This document shows, in pieces, positions 1 to 8,233 of a DNA stretch of 58,537 bases (its first letter is position 1; every line of letters begins with the position of its first letter). The notes below the pieces were generated by a model. That model was given only the letters and a program-made list of their open reading frames with translations, had not been told where the DNA came from and searched no databases. Source of the DNA: an uncultured Erysipelotrichaceae bacterium. Its GTDB lineage: Bacteria > Bacillota_I > Bacilli_A > RF39 > UBA660. Position numbers and translations under genes: made by a program. The stretch is taken from contig CADACC010000009.1 in NCBI GenBank assembly GCA_902786275.1, forward strand, positions 1 to 58,537, given 5' to 3'.

Positions 1-1250
1 GGTCTAATAATTTGTTCAACAACTTCATTATTAGCTTTTTCAAGTTCATAATCTCCTGGAGTTGCTGATACATAAACTACTTGATTAATTTTATTTTCAA
101 ATTCTTCAAATCTAAGCGGTCTATTATCAAGCGCTGATGGTAATCTAAATCCGTAGTCAACAAGGGTTTGCTTACGCATTCTATCACCATTATACATAGC
201 TCTTACTTGTGGAAGAGTTACGTGAGATTCATCAATAAACATTAAAAAGTCTTCTGGGAAGAAATCTAGTAAACAACATGGAGTTTCTCCTTCACCGCGC
301 AATGCTAAATGTCTTGAATAGTTTTCAATACCATTGCAAAATCCTGTTTCTTTTAACATTTCTAGAGCATAGTTAGTTCTTTCTCTTAGTCTTTGTTCTT
401 CAATTAATTTACCATTTTCTTTAAAGTACTCTAATCTATCATCTAATTCTGATTTAATTCTTCTAATTGCTTCTTCTCTAATTGCTTCTTCTAGTTTTTC
501 TGATCCTGTTACGAAGTGTGATGCTGGTGATATAACAACTGTTTTTTTGTTTTCTATTAAAGCACCTGTTAATGGATCAAATAATGATATTTTTTCAATT
601 TCATCATCAAATAGATATATTCTTATTCCATGAGCTTTTTCATTAACAGGAATTATATCAATAGTATCACCTTTTGATCTAAAAGTACCTCTATGAAAAT
701 CTAGTTCATTTCTTTCATATGTCATATCTATTAGTTTATTTAATATAACTCTTCTATCAATTACATCACCAACAGATAATACAAGCATATTATTTTCATA
801 TTCTTCTTTTTCTCCAATACCATAAATACATGATACTGATGCAACTACAATAACATCATCATAGTTAATAAGTGATGATGTAGCACTATGTCTAAGTTCA
901 TCAATTTCATCATTAACTGATGAATCTTTTTCAATATATGTATTAGATGATGGAACGTAAGCTTCAGGTTGATAATAATCATAATATGATACAAAATACT
1001 CTACATGATTATTTGGAAATAATTCTTTAAACTCTGCGTATAACTGGCCTGCTAAAGTTTTATTATGTGCAAGAACTAATGTCGGTTTATTTACTTCTTT
1101 AATAACATTTGCCATTGTAAAAGTTTTACCTGTTCCAGTTGCACCAAGTAATACTTGATCGCGTTTTCCTTTATTAATGCCTTCAACTAATTTTTTTATT
1201 GCTTCAGGTTGATCTCCAGATGGCTTATATTTTGATGAGATATTAAACAT
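1..1250 (-). CDS. uvrB: UvrABC system protein B, N-terminal part (cut by window edge)
   Basis: Damage-verification helicase of nucleotide excision repair; it takes DNA from UvrA and recruits UvrC. Read from the minus strand, 416 codons are present without a stop. The Walker A motif GATGTGKT lies at about residues 36-43, and the tyrosine-rich hairpin typical of UvrB ([14 protein letters not shown]) at about 90-103, so the identification is firm. The start at 1250 is preceded by AGGAAG at good spacing. UvrB is usually about 660 residues, so the C-terminal helicase motifs and the UVR domain lie outside the window. Its partner uvrA lies 7 kb away at 8233-11037 on the same strand, in a separate transcription unit. 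Confidence 0.97.
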   Translation of the reverse strand, partial: MFNISSKYKPSGDQPEAIKKLVEGINKGKRDQVLLGATGTGKTFTMANVIKEVNKPTLVLAHNKTLAGQLYAEFKELFPNNHVEYFVSYYDYYQPEAYVPSSNTYIEKDSSVNDEIDELRHSATSSLINYDDVIVVASVSCIYGIGEKEEYENNMLVLSVGDVIDRRVILNKLIDMTYERNELDFHRGTFRSKGDTIDIIPVNEKAHGIRIYLFDDEIEKISLFDPLTGALIENKKTVVISPASHFVTGSEKLEEAIREEAIRRIKSELDDRLEYFKENGKLIEEQRLRERTNYALEMLKETGFCNGIENYSRHLALRGEGETPCCLLDFFPEDFLMFIDESHVTLPQVRAMYNGDRMRKQTLVDYGFRLPSALDNRPLRFEEFENKINQVVYVSATPGDYELEKANNEVVEQIIR

Positions 1251-1312
1251 AGTGTCACTTCCTATTTATAGTATAAGATTTAATATTTAAAATATAAAAT
1301 ATTTTAACATTT

Positions 1313-1346
1313 AAAAACCCATAATACAATAATGTATTAATGGGTT
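1313..1346 (-). terminator. Rho-independent terminator after the 1347-2843 gene
   Basis: On the minus strand AAAACCCAT and AATACA pair with TGTATT and ATGGGTTTT around a four-base loop, followed by a short T-run. It touches the stop codon of the upstream gene and separates it from uvrB. Confidence 0.8.
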
Positions 1347-2843
1347 TTATTTACCTCTTGTTGATGATTCTGAACCATATGCTGCTTGAACATGAGAAGG
1401 CCTAAAGTGTTGAGATAATTCCCAAGGATCTCTTCTCTTTTCATTAATATAATCTCTAACCACATCGTAGTTGTCATCTTTTATTTCTCCAAGGTAATCT
1501 AAAAGATTGCCAATACCTGGATAAATCATATTTAAATATCTATTATTTCTATACATATAAAATTTACCAACAAATAAAGCTATATCATTATTTGTAACTG
1601 CTTCTTTTTTATATATATTAAAATCATAGTGAATGCTGTATTCAAGGATATCTTTTATATCATTTAAGTCAAGTGACGGTACATCTTCACCTTCAAGATT
1701 TTTTTCAGTTCTTAAAACGAAACCCAAATCACTATAGCACTGTCCATAAACTATTCGACAACACTTTTCAAATAAATTTATTATATTACCTTGCTCATAA
1801 TGTTTACTCTTAAGTTCTAAGAATCTATCAAAAAATATTCCTAAGTTTTGATAATAGCTTTTCTTAATTTCTTGGTCAGGTGCAATTCTATTAGAACTAA
1901 TAAGCATTCTTCTAATAAAATCATTTTTAAGCACCTCAAGATCTTCTCCTTCCATAAACTTTGTTAAGTCTACATTTAGGAATGAATTTAGATTTAATCT
2001 TTTTACTAGCGCTTGAGCTTTAACATAGTTTTCATTTAAATCTTTTTCACCAATAGTTACTGCGTATACACCTATTGGTTTATCTTCTTCTTTTAACTCA
2101 ATTTTATAACTATCCTTATTTAATTCATTAAATGGAACCATTATACTTTCATCTTCGTTAGTTGCTGATTTAATACTTGTTGGAGAATATATTAAACCGT
2201 ATGAAAACATATATGCATTATTTTTATTTAGTAAATATACATCATTGTCTTCCTTAATTAAGTATGTACCAGAAAATTCATCGGAAACAACATTTGATAA
2301 GTTCTTGAAATATGTTTTTCTAATAATTGACTCTAGTAATTTTTTAATATTTAAATATTGTTCGTAATCTCCGCCCTTATTTTTAAGTTCACGTAAACCT
2401 GCCTTAATTGTTTCAAGAGAATATGAAAGGTTATTTGATTCAACAATATGAATTAGTTGTTTAATCTCTTTTTTTATAACTGGAATTCTTTTTATGTTTA
2501 AAATTTCTTTAGCAATTTTTAATGTTATATCAAATAGTTCTTCATTTGATGCATTTTCACCATTTAAATAATGAAAATTATTTCTAACTCTAGTAAATGA
2601 TTTATCATAACCTTCAGATACAAGTTCATCTAAAGAGTCACAATTAATTCCTTCTTCGTCTCGATTTATATTCCTTTCTTCAATTCTAACAGAAATTATA
2701 AAATCTCGTTTAATAAGTTCAAAATCTTCTAATGGAACAGTATATATACCCTTTTCAAGTCGGTAGTTGCTAAAAACGGAATTCTTTGTAAATTCCATAA
2801 TTATATTAGCATCGTTTTGTTTTACTTTAACTATTTCAGCCAT
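1347..2843 (-). CDS. Hypothetical protein, about 498 aa
   Basis: I do not recognise this protein. It looks soluble: no signal peptide and no membrane segment. It is mixed alpha/beta with a helical middle region (about residues 130-190) and a C-terminal third rich in Tyr, Asn and Asp, ending in a polar tail. The longest frame opens at a GTG at 2855, but AAAGG sits only two bases before it. The ATG at 2843 (protein beginning MAEIVKVK) is 9 bases behind GGTAGTG and is the better start. It is a single-gene unit between its own terminator and the terminator of the surface protein upstream. No functional inference is justified. Confidence 0.75.
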   Translation of the reverse strand: MAEIVKVKQNDANIIMEFTKNSVFSNYRLEKGIYTVPLEDFELIKRDFIISVRIEERNINRDEEGINCDSLDELVSEGYDKSFTRVRNNFHYLNGENASNEELFDITLKIAKEILNIKRIPVIKKEIKQLIHIVESNNLSYSLETIKAGLRELKNKGGDYEQYLNIKKLLESIIRKTYFKNLSNVVSDEFSGTYLIKEDNDVYLLNKNNAYMFSYGLIYSPTSIKSATNEDESIMVPFNELNKDSYKIELKEEDKPIGVYAVTIGEKDLNENYVKAQALVKRLNLNSFLNVDLTKFMEGEDLEVLKNDFIRRMLISSNRIAPDQEIKKSYYQNLGIFFDRFLELKSKHYEQGNIINLFEKCCRIVYGQCYSDLGFVLRTEKNLEGEDVPSLDLNDIKDILEYSIHYDFNIYKKEAVTNNDIALFVGKFYMYRNNRYLNMIYPGIGNLLDYLGEIKDDNYDVVRDYINEKRRDPWELSQHFRPSHVQAAYGSESSTRGK

Positions 2844-2897
2844 AGTAAAAAACACTACCTTTCTATTATTAATAATATCAAGAAAACAATATTCTTA

Positions 2898-2946
2898 TCA
2901 AAAAAAAGACGAGTATTTGTTTAATTTTTACAAATACTTGTCTTAA
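2898..2946 (-). terminator. Rho-independent terminator after the surface-protein gene
   Basis: Minus-strand stem AAGACAAGTATTTGT pairs with ACAAATACTCGTCTT around an AT-rich loop, followed by eight Ts. It lies directly downstream of the stop codon at 2948. Confidence 0.88.
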
Positions 2947-2947
2947 A

Positions 2948-5092
2948 CTAGTTAATACTTTTATTAATTTTTCCCATTCTTATTGTCATATTAGAAAGAG
3001 TTGCTTTTACATTTCTTTGAATAGAACTATTTGGAATAGATGATGATCCAAAATATACAGGACTATCGAATGTATGATCAAAGTTAGACATATCAGATAA
3101 CTTTTTATATTTATCACCATTAATGCTATAGTAAATTATATTATCTTTTTTTAGTACTCTAACATTTTGAACTGATTTATAATTAATACTTACGCTATCA
3201 GCTTTTCCTTTACCATCTTTAACGCCTATATAAATATTGTTTCCATTTTTTCTAACAACAATTCCAGGATAATCATATTCTTCAATTTCTAGTTTTGCGT
3301 TCATAAAAGTTTGTTGATTGTTTGATGAATCTTGGTTTGTTGGATCATATGCATTAATGTCAAATGATATTTCAAAGTCTTTTTTGTAGTTTTCCTTACT
3401 AAATAAATTTATATTAGTATCAATTGATTTTTCATTTGAATATTTTGAACAATTTTCACCAGTTATGTTTCCATTATCACCGTTAAATTCGCATTTACCT
3501 TTTAATTTAAATACAATAGGGAAATCTTCATCATAATCATTATTGATTACAGAACCTAACGACAACTCATTATCATATCTAAATGAAATATTATCTATCT
3601 TACCTTCAAAATATCTATCAGTATTACCATTATAATAAGTTGCTCCAAATGATATCATAGCATCATTTGCAGGCATTTCAGTCATATCTTTTAAGAAAAT
3701 AAGATTTTGATTATCAACTGTGTAATATAATCTAATTGATGATCCTTGGTTAATTCTTATTAATTTAAACTCTTTATTAATCAAATCATTTATTGGAAGT
3801 GTAAATGATTTTTTTTCTTCAATAGAATTACCTACTTCAAAAACCCATCTATTATTTCTTAGTCTTAGTGTTACACCTGGATTATCAGATGATATGTCAC
3901 TAGCATTTGGTACTATTGTGAAAATAGTATCTAGGTTATTTTTAGCTCTTTTCAAATCAAATTCTGATATTTTAAATGAAAGCACAAATCCTTTTTCTCT
4001 ATTTTCTTCAGTAAATGGTTGAATACCTGTATTTAAATAATCCATATTTTGATTATTAGATAAGTCTCCTTCTACAGTTTTATCTTTTCCATTAAAAATA
4101 TTTGTTCCTTCATAAGTTGTTCCATTGGTTCTATTTTCCCATATAGCATATAAAGTTACTTTTTCTTTATTAGTAATATTTTTTACAGCTTCGTTAGCAC
4201 CATAGTTTGTTCCTGATGCATCCTTCTTAGTATTCCATCCAACAAACTTATACCCATATCTTATATAAGAATTTACTGGAAGATTATATTCTTTATCACG
4301 GTCATATTCAATTGGATCAATTAATCCAGATCCACCATTTGCATCAAATGAAACTGTATATGTTTTTGATTGTTTTTGAAGTTCTTCATCAATATTTATA
4401 CTGTATGTTAAAGCATTACCATTAACATGAGCATTGTTAAATGAAATATTAATCTCATATTTTTCTTCAGTGTTAGCTTTTATAAATGTTGGTAGCAATA
4501 CAAATGCAACCGTAACAAGAGCCAAGAATCTTTTTACTTGTTTCTTCGTTATATTTGTAGCAATTAATGCTGAAGACACAACAAATATAATTGCATAGAT
4601 TTTAATAGTGTCGTATGTTTTAGGATTATTTATAACTATCTTTGCTTGAGAACCATCTTCTTTTACTAGATCAAGAGTTATTTTTACGTTCTCTAAAGAT
4701 AAAACCTCATCTTCTTCTACTTTTTTATTGTAAGCAAATTTAATAGTTATTTTCTTTTTACCATTTTCTTTTATTTGTTTATCATCATAACTGTATGAAA
4801 TACTAATATTCTTATTTTTGTTATTATCAGTAATACTTTCTATTGAATACTTAACATCATCGTTATTTTTAAGAGTCACTTCAAAAATAACATAATCATC
4901 AATCGAATCAAATGTTATTTCAGAAGATACTTTATTATCCTTAATAACAGACTTAGTAACCTCAACGGCATCAGATTTAGACAATACATTTATATCTTCA
5001 ATACCTATATTAATATCTTTAGCACTTACATTCATTATGTTGATCAAAAATAGAGTTAGGACAAATAAGGCTAATCCTTTAAAACCTCGCAT
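2948..5092 (-). CDS. Large surface protein with InlB-type repeat and two LamG-like domains
   Basis: A 714-aa exported protein. Residues 1-24 form a signal peptide ending VSA. Residues 25-160 form a beta-rich extracellular domain. Two hydrophobic segments follow at about 163-181 and 187-205, separated by a Lys-rich turn; the second ends in a signal-peptidase-like FIKA and could act as an internal signal. Residues 246-319 are a Listeria-Bacteroides (InlB B) repeat with the typical FDANGG, GYKFVGWNT and TLYAIWENR elements. The rest holds two similar beta-sandwich regions (about 330-515 and 530-700) resembling concanavalin/LamG-type binding domains. There is no LPXTG motif. The likely role is adhesion or carbohydrate binding at the cell surface (inference). 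It is a single-gene unit with its own terminator. Confidence 0.75.
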   Translation of the reverse strand: MRGFKGLALFVLTLFLINIMNVSAKDINIGIEDINVLSKSDAVEVTKSVIKDNKVSSEITFDSIDDYVIFEVTLKNNDDVKYSIESITDNNKNKNISISYSYDDKQIKENGKKKITIKFAYNKKVEEDEVLSLENVKITLDLVKEDGSQAKIVINNPKTYDTIKIYAIIFVVSSALIATNITKKQVKRFLALVTVAFVLLPTFIKANTEEKYEINISFNNAHVNGNALTYSINIDEELQKQSKTYTVSFDANGGSGLIDPIEYDRDKEYNLPVNSYIRYGYKFVGWNTKKDASGTNYGANEAVKNITNKEKVTLYAIWENRTNGTTYEGTNIFNGKDKTVEGDLSNNQNMDYLNTGIQPFTEENREKGFVLSFKISEFDLKRAKNNLDTIFTIVPNASDISSDNPGVTLRLRNNRWVFEVGNSIEEKKSFTLPINDLINKEFKLIRINQGSSIRLYYTVDNQNLIFLKDMTEMPANDAMISFGATYYNGNTDRYFEGKIDNISFRYDNELSLGSVINNDYDEDFPIVFKLKGKCEFNGDNGNITGENCSKYSNEKSIDTNINLFSKENYKKDFEISFDINAYDPTNQDSSNNQQTFMNAKLEIEEYDYPGIVVRKNGNNIYIGVKDGKGKADSVSINYKSVQNVRVLKKDNIIYYSINGDKYKKLSDMSNFDHTFDSPVYFGSSSIPNSSIQRNVKATLSNMTIRMGKINKSIN

Positions 5093-5186
5093 AACACCAC
5101 TCCATTTTCATTATAGAATAATATACTTTTAATTTACATATAAAAATGTATATCACTCTGTAAACTTTACAATTTTGTGGTGTAAA

Positions 5187-5218
5187 CAAAAAATCGTAGG
5201 ATTTAATTCCTACGATTT
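5187..5218 (-). terminator. Rho-independent terminator overlapping the 3' end of the YugP-type gene
   Basis: Minus-strand stem AAATCGTAGGA pairs with TCCTACGATTT around a six-base loop, followed by TTTTT. The first stem arm encodes the last codons of the gene and the stop codon lies in the loop. Confidence 0.88.
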
Positions 5219-5874
5219 AGAGCAATAATAATTCTAAGAACTTGAAGTGCGGATGATAATACTCCGGCTAAGTAAGTTGAAGCTGCTGCAACCAGTACGC
5301 TTTTTACTCCGCTTGCATCGCTTGTATTTACTAGTCCAAGTTTTCTTAATTGTTCTCCAGCTCTTTTACTAGCATTTATTTCAACTGGTAAAGTTACTAA
5401 TTGAAATAATAATCCTAGTCCAGTAAATGCTATACCAGCGTATATTAAACCTGCAAATTGAAGTAAACATCCTACAACAATAATTATATATGATAGTGCA
5501 GTTCCAATTCTTACTATTGGAAAGATTATAGATCTTAACCTTAGTAAGAAGTAACCTTCTTTATCTTGAATAGCATGTCCACATTCATGTGCTGCTACTG
5601 CCATAGCTGCGACTGAATCATCATTAAAATTATCAGTTGATAATCTAACTACTTTTCTTGATGGATCGTAATGGTCTGTTAATGTACCAGGTGTTGATAC
5701 AATATCCATATCTTTTAGATTATTAGCATCAAGAATTTTTCTTGCTACTTCAAATCCACTTAATTTTTCTCCATTTTGTACTTCACTATATTTTTTATAA
5801 GAAATAGTAATAAATGCCTGAGCTATTGCTGGAATAGTTATAATAGCAATAAATAATATAATTTGAATTAACAT
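5203..5874 (-). CDS. yugP: Membrane zinc metallopeptidase, YugP family
   Basis: A 223-aa membrane protein of the Zn_peptidase_2 (YugP) family. The HExxH zinc motif is HECGH at residues 96-100. A hydrophobic segment lies at the N-terminus (1-25), and others at about 112-133 and 138-160 with one near the C-terminus, so the catalytic part is held at the membrane. Length agrees with the Bacillus YugP family. The physiological substrate is unknown; a housekeeping membrane protease role is family-level inference. The start is preceded by AAGGAGG inside the last codons of cysS, only 5 bases upstream, so the two genes are translated from one message. Confidence 0.88.
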   Translation of the reverse strand: MLIQIILFIAIITIPAIAQAFITISYKKYSEVQNGEKLSGFEVARKILDANNLKDMDIVSTPGTLTDHYDPSRKVVRLSTDNFNDDSVAAMAVAAHECGHAIQDKEGYFLLRLRSIIFPIVRIGTALSYIIIVVGCLLQFAGLIYAGIAFTGLGLLFQLVTLPVEINASKRAGEQLRKLGLVNTSDASGVKSVLVAAASTYLAGVLSSALQVLRIIIALNRRN

Positions 5875-5879
5875 ATTAC

Positions 5880-7268
5880 TTAAGCCTCCTTATATGTAGT
5901 ACCTTCTCTTGTATCAACAAGAATAATACCTTTTTCTAATAAATCATTTCTAATCTTATCAGCTGTTGCAAAGTCTTTATTTTTCTTTGCTTCGTTTCTT
6001 TCATCAATTAGTTTCATGATTTCATCATGATCTTCTCTTTGTGTTTTTTCTTTAACTAAGTTAAGTGATAATACTTTGTCAAAGTCTTTTACTAAATATA
6101 ATTTTTCAGCATCATTTAAATCACTTTTTAATACTTCAAATAATGTTGTTAGAGAATTTGATGTATTTAGATTATTTTCTAATGATTCTTTGAAATCATT
6201 CTTAAATTTATTAACTTTATTTTCATCAATATTAAGGTTATTTGGATTTAATCCATTAACTTTATTAACTAGTTTATCATATAAGTTTTGTGCTTGATCA
6301 AGAGCTGCATATGAGAATGTTAATTGTTTCTTATAATGAGTTTGCAAACATAGTAGTCTATAAGCAAGTGGATTATATCCTTTAGATTCTAAAAGAGATA
6401 CTGTTAAAAACTCTCCACTACTTTTACTCATCTTGCCAGATTCATCATTTAAATGTTCTGGATGGAACCAATACTTACACCATTCATGTCCAATTCTACT
6501 TTCAGTTTGGGCAATTTCATTTGTATGATGTGGAAATATATTATCTACACCACCACAATGAATGTCTAAGTATTCTCCTAAGTATTTAAGTGATATTGCA
6601 GAACATTCAATATGCCATCCAGGATATCCATATCCCCATGGTGACTCCCACTTAAGTTCTTGATCTTCAAATTTTGATTTAGTAAACCATAGGACGAAGT
6701 CATTTTTATTCTTTTTATTTTCATCAACTTCTACATCATCGCGAACAGCTTCTACTAAATCATCTTCATTTTGATTAGTTAACTTATAATAATTGTCTAA
6801 TTTAGAAGTATCAAAGTATACGTTACCACCAGCAGTATAAGTATAACCTTTATTTTCTAGGTCTGTTATAAACTTAATATATTCATCTATTTGAGTTGTT
6901 GCAGGCACAACTATTTCAGGCCACTTAATATTTAATTTATCGCAATCTTCTTTGAATTTATCAGTATAAAACTTAGCTATATCTAAAACAGTTTTATGTT
7001 CTCTTTTAGCACCTTTTACCATTTTATCTTCGCCTGTATCAGCATCTGATGTTAAATGTCCAACATCAGTTATGTTCATACATCTAGTTACATTAAAACC
7101 AACATAGTTAAGTGATTTTTCAAGAATATCTTCATTAATATATGTTCTTAAATTTCCTATATGAGCAAAATGATATACTGTAGGTCCACAAGTATATAGT
7201 TTTACTTTTCCAGGTTCATTAGGAATAAATTCTTCTACTTTTTTTGTTAATGTATTATAAAATTTCAT
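5880..7268 (-). CDS. cysS: Cysteine--tRNA ligase
   Basis: Class I aminoacyl-tRNA synthetase that charges tRNA-Cys. From the chosen start the HIGH motif appears as HIGN at about residue 36 and KMSKS at about 279-283, and the zinc ligands sit in TCGPTVY, HIECS and HHTNE. The length of 462 residues is normal. The longest frame opens at ATG 7274, but the sequence is AAGGAG-AG-ATG-TAT-ATG: the first ATG is 2 bases from the Shine-Dalgarno and the second (7268) is 8 bases away, so the second is used here. The gene leads a two-gene unit with the YugP-type protease. Confidence 0.98.
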   Translation of the reverse strand: MKFYNTLTKKVEEFIPNEPGKVKLYTCGPTVYHFAHIGNLRTYINEDILEKSLNYVGFNVTRCMNITDVGHLTSDADTGEDKMVKGAKREHKTVLDIAKFYTDKFKEDCDKLNIKWPEIVVPATTQIDEYIKFITDLENKGYTYTAGGNVYFDTSKLDNYYKLTNQNEDDLVEAVRDDVEVDENKKNKNDFVLWFTKSKFEDQELKWESPWGYGYPGWHIECSAISLKYLGEYLDIHCGGVDNIFPHHTNEIAQTESRIGHEWCKYWFHPEHLNDESGKMSKSSGEFLTVSLLESKGYNPLAYRLLCLQTHYKKQLTFSYAALDQAQNLYDKLVNKVNGLNPNNLNIDENKVNKFKNDFKESLENNLNTSNSLTTLFEVLKSDLNDAEKLYLVKDFDKVLSLNLVKEKTQREDHDEIMKLIDERNEAKKNKDFATADKIRNDLLEKGIILVDTREGTTYKEA

Positions 7269-7301
7269 ATACATCTCTCCTTAGTAATATATTTTATCAT
7301 A

Positions 7302-7341
7302 AAATAAAAAGAAATAACACGATTTGCGTTATTTCTTTATT
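7302..7341 (-). terminator. Rho-independent terminator after lgt
   Basis: Minus-strand stem AAAGAAATAAC pairs with GTTATTTCTTT around a short loop, then a TTTTATTTTA tract. Confidence 0.85.
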
Positions 7342-7344
7342 TGT

Positions 7345-8157
7345 TTAAAATCTTATTTTATTATCCTTATCTGAATTATATAAATTTTCAAATTTTGTTT
7401 GCTTTTTATTTCTAATGATTAATGTTAATCCAACAGCAAATAAGATAATCGAAATAATTTGTGCTACTCTAAATCCGCCTAACATTAATGAATCAGTTCT
7501 TAAGTGTTCAATAAAGAATCTTCCAATTGAGTACCACATTAAATATACTCCTGTAATGCTTCCAACTTTTAAGTACTTATTTCTTCTTAAGATTAATAAA
7601 ACTATAAATCCAATAAAACACCATATTGATTCATAAAGGAATGTTGGATGGTAATATACACCATTAATGTTCATTCCTTTTATAACAAAGTTCGGGATAT
7701 GTAGAGACTCAAGTTTTGCTAAACTAGTTGCAATTCCATGAGCTTCACTGTTAAAGAAATTTCCCCATCTACCTATTGCTTGAGCAATAATAACAGAAGG
7801 TAACGCCATATCTATAATTTTTAATGTATTTGCATTGTTCTTTTTACAGTAAAAGAATAATGTAATTGTTCCTGCTATTAATCCACCATGAATAGCAAGG
7901 CCACCTTCCCATATTTTAAAAATACTCAATAAATCATTTTTATATAGACCAAAGTTAAATGCTACATAATATATTCTCGCACCTAGTATTCCAAAAATAA
8001 GTGTCCAGAAGGCTAGATTAAATATAAAATCCCAGTTCATTCCAAACTTCTTAGCTTCTTGTTTAAGTAAAAAAATACCAAGTGCCATAGCAACAAGTAG
8101 TAAAACTGAATACCATCTAATAGATAAACCAAATATTGTAAACATTATAGGATTCAT
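7345..8157 (-). CDS. lgt: Prolipoprotein diacylglyceryl transferase
   Basis: Integral membrane enzyme that moves diacylglycerol from phosphatidylglycerol to the lipobox Cys of prolipoproteins, the first step of lipoprotein maturation. The 270 residues contain about seven hydrophobic helices. The Lgt signature GRWGNFFNSEAHG lies at about 129-141, with the essential arginine, and the conserved histidine is in GGLAIHGG near residue 90. It is a single gene between its own terminator and that of uvrA. Its presence implies that lipoproteins are made by this organism. Confidence 0.97.
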   Translation of the reverse strand: MNPIMFTIFGLSIRWYSVLLLVAMALGIFLLKQEAKKFGMNWDFIFNLAFWTLIFGILGARIYYVAFNFGLYKNDLLSIFKIWEGGLAIHGGLIAGTITLFFYCKKNNANTLKIIDMALPSVIIAQAIGRWGNFFNSEAHGIATSLAKLESLHIPNFVIKGMNINGVYYHPTFLYESIWCFIGFIVLLILRRNKYLKVGSITGVYLMWYSIGRFFIEHLRTDSLMLGGFRVAQIISIILFAVGLTLIIRNKKQTKFENLYNSDKDNKIRF

Positions 8158-8205
8158 AATATCACTCTTTCTTGTACTATTATACCAAATTATTCATCTT
8201 ATAGA

Positions 8206-8233
8206 TAAAAAAAAGAGAATTACTTCTCTTTTT
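8206..8233 (-). terminator. Rho-independent terminator after uvrA
   Basis: Minus-strand AAAAGAGAA pairs with TTCTCTTTT around a four-base loop and is followed by more Ts. It abuts the uvrA stop codon. Confidence 0.88.
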
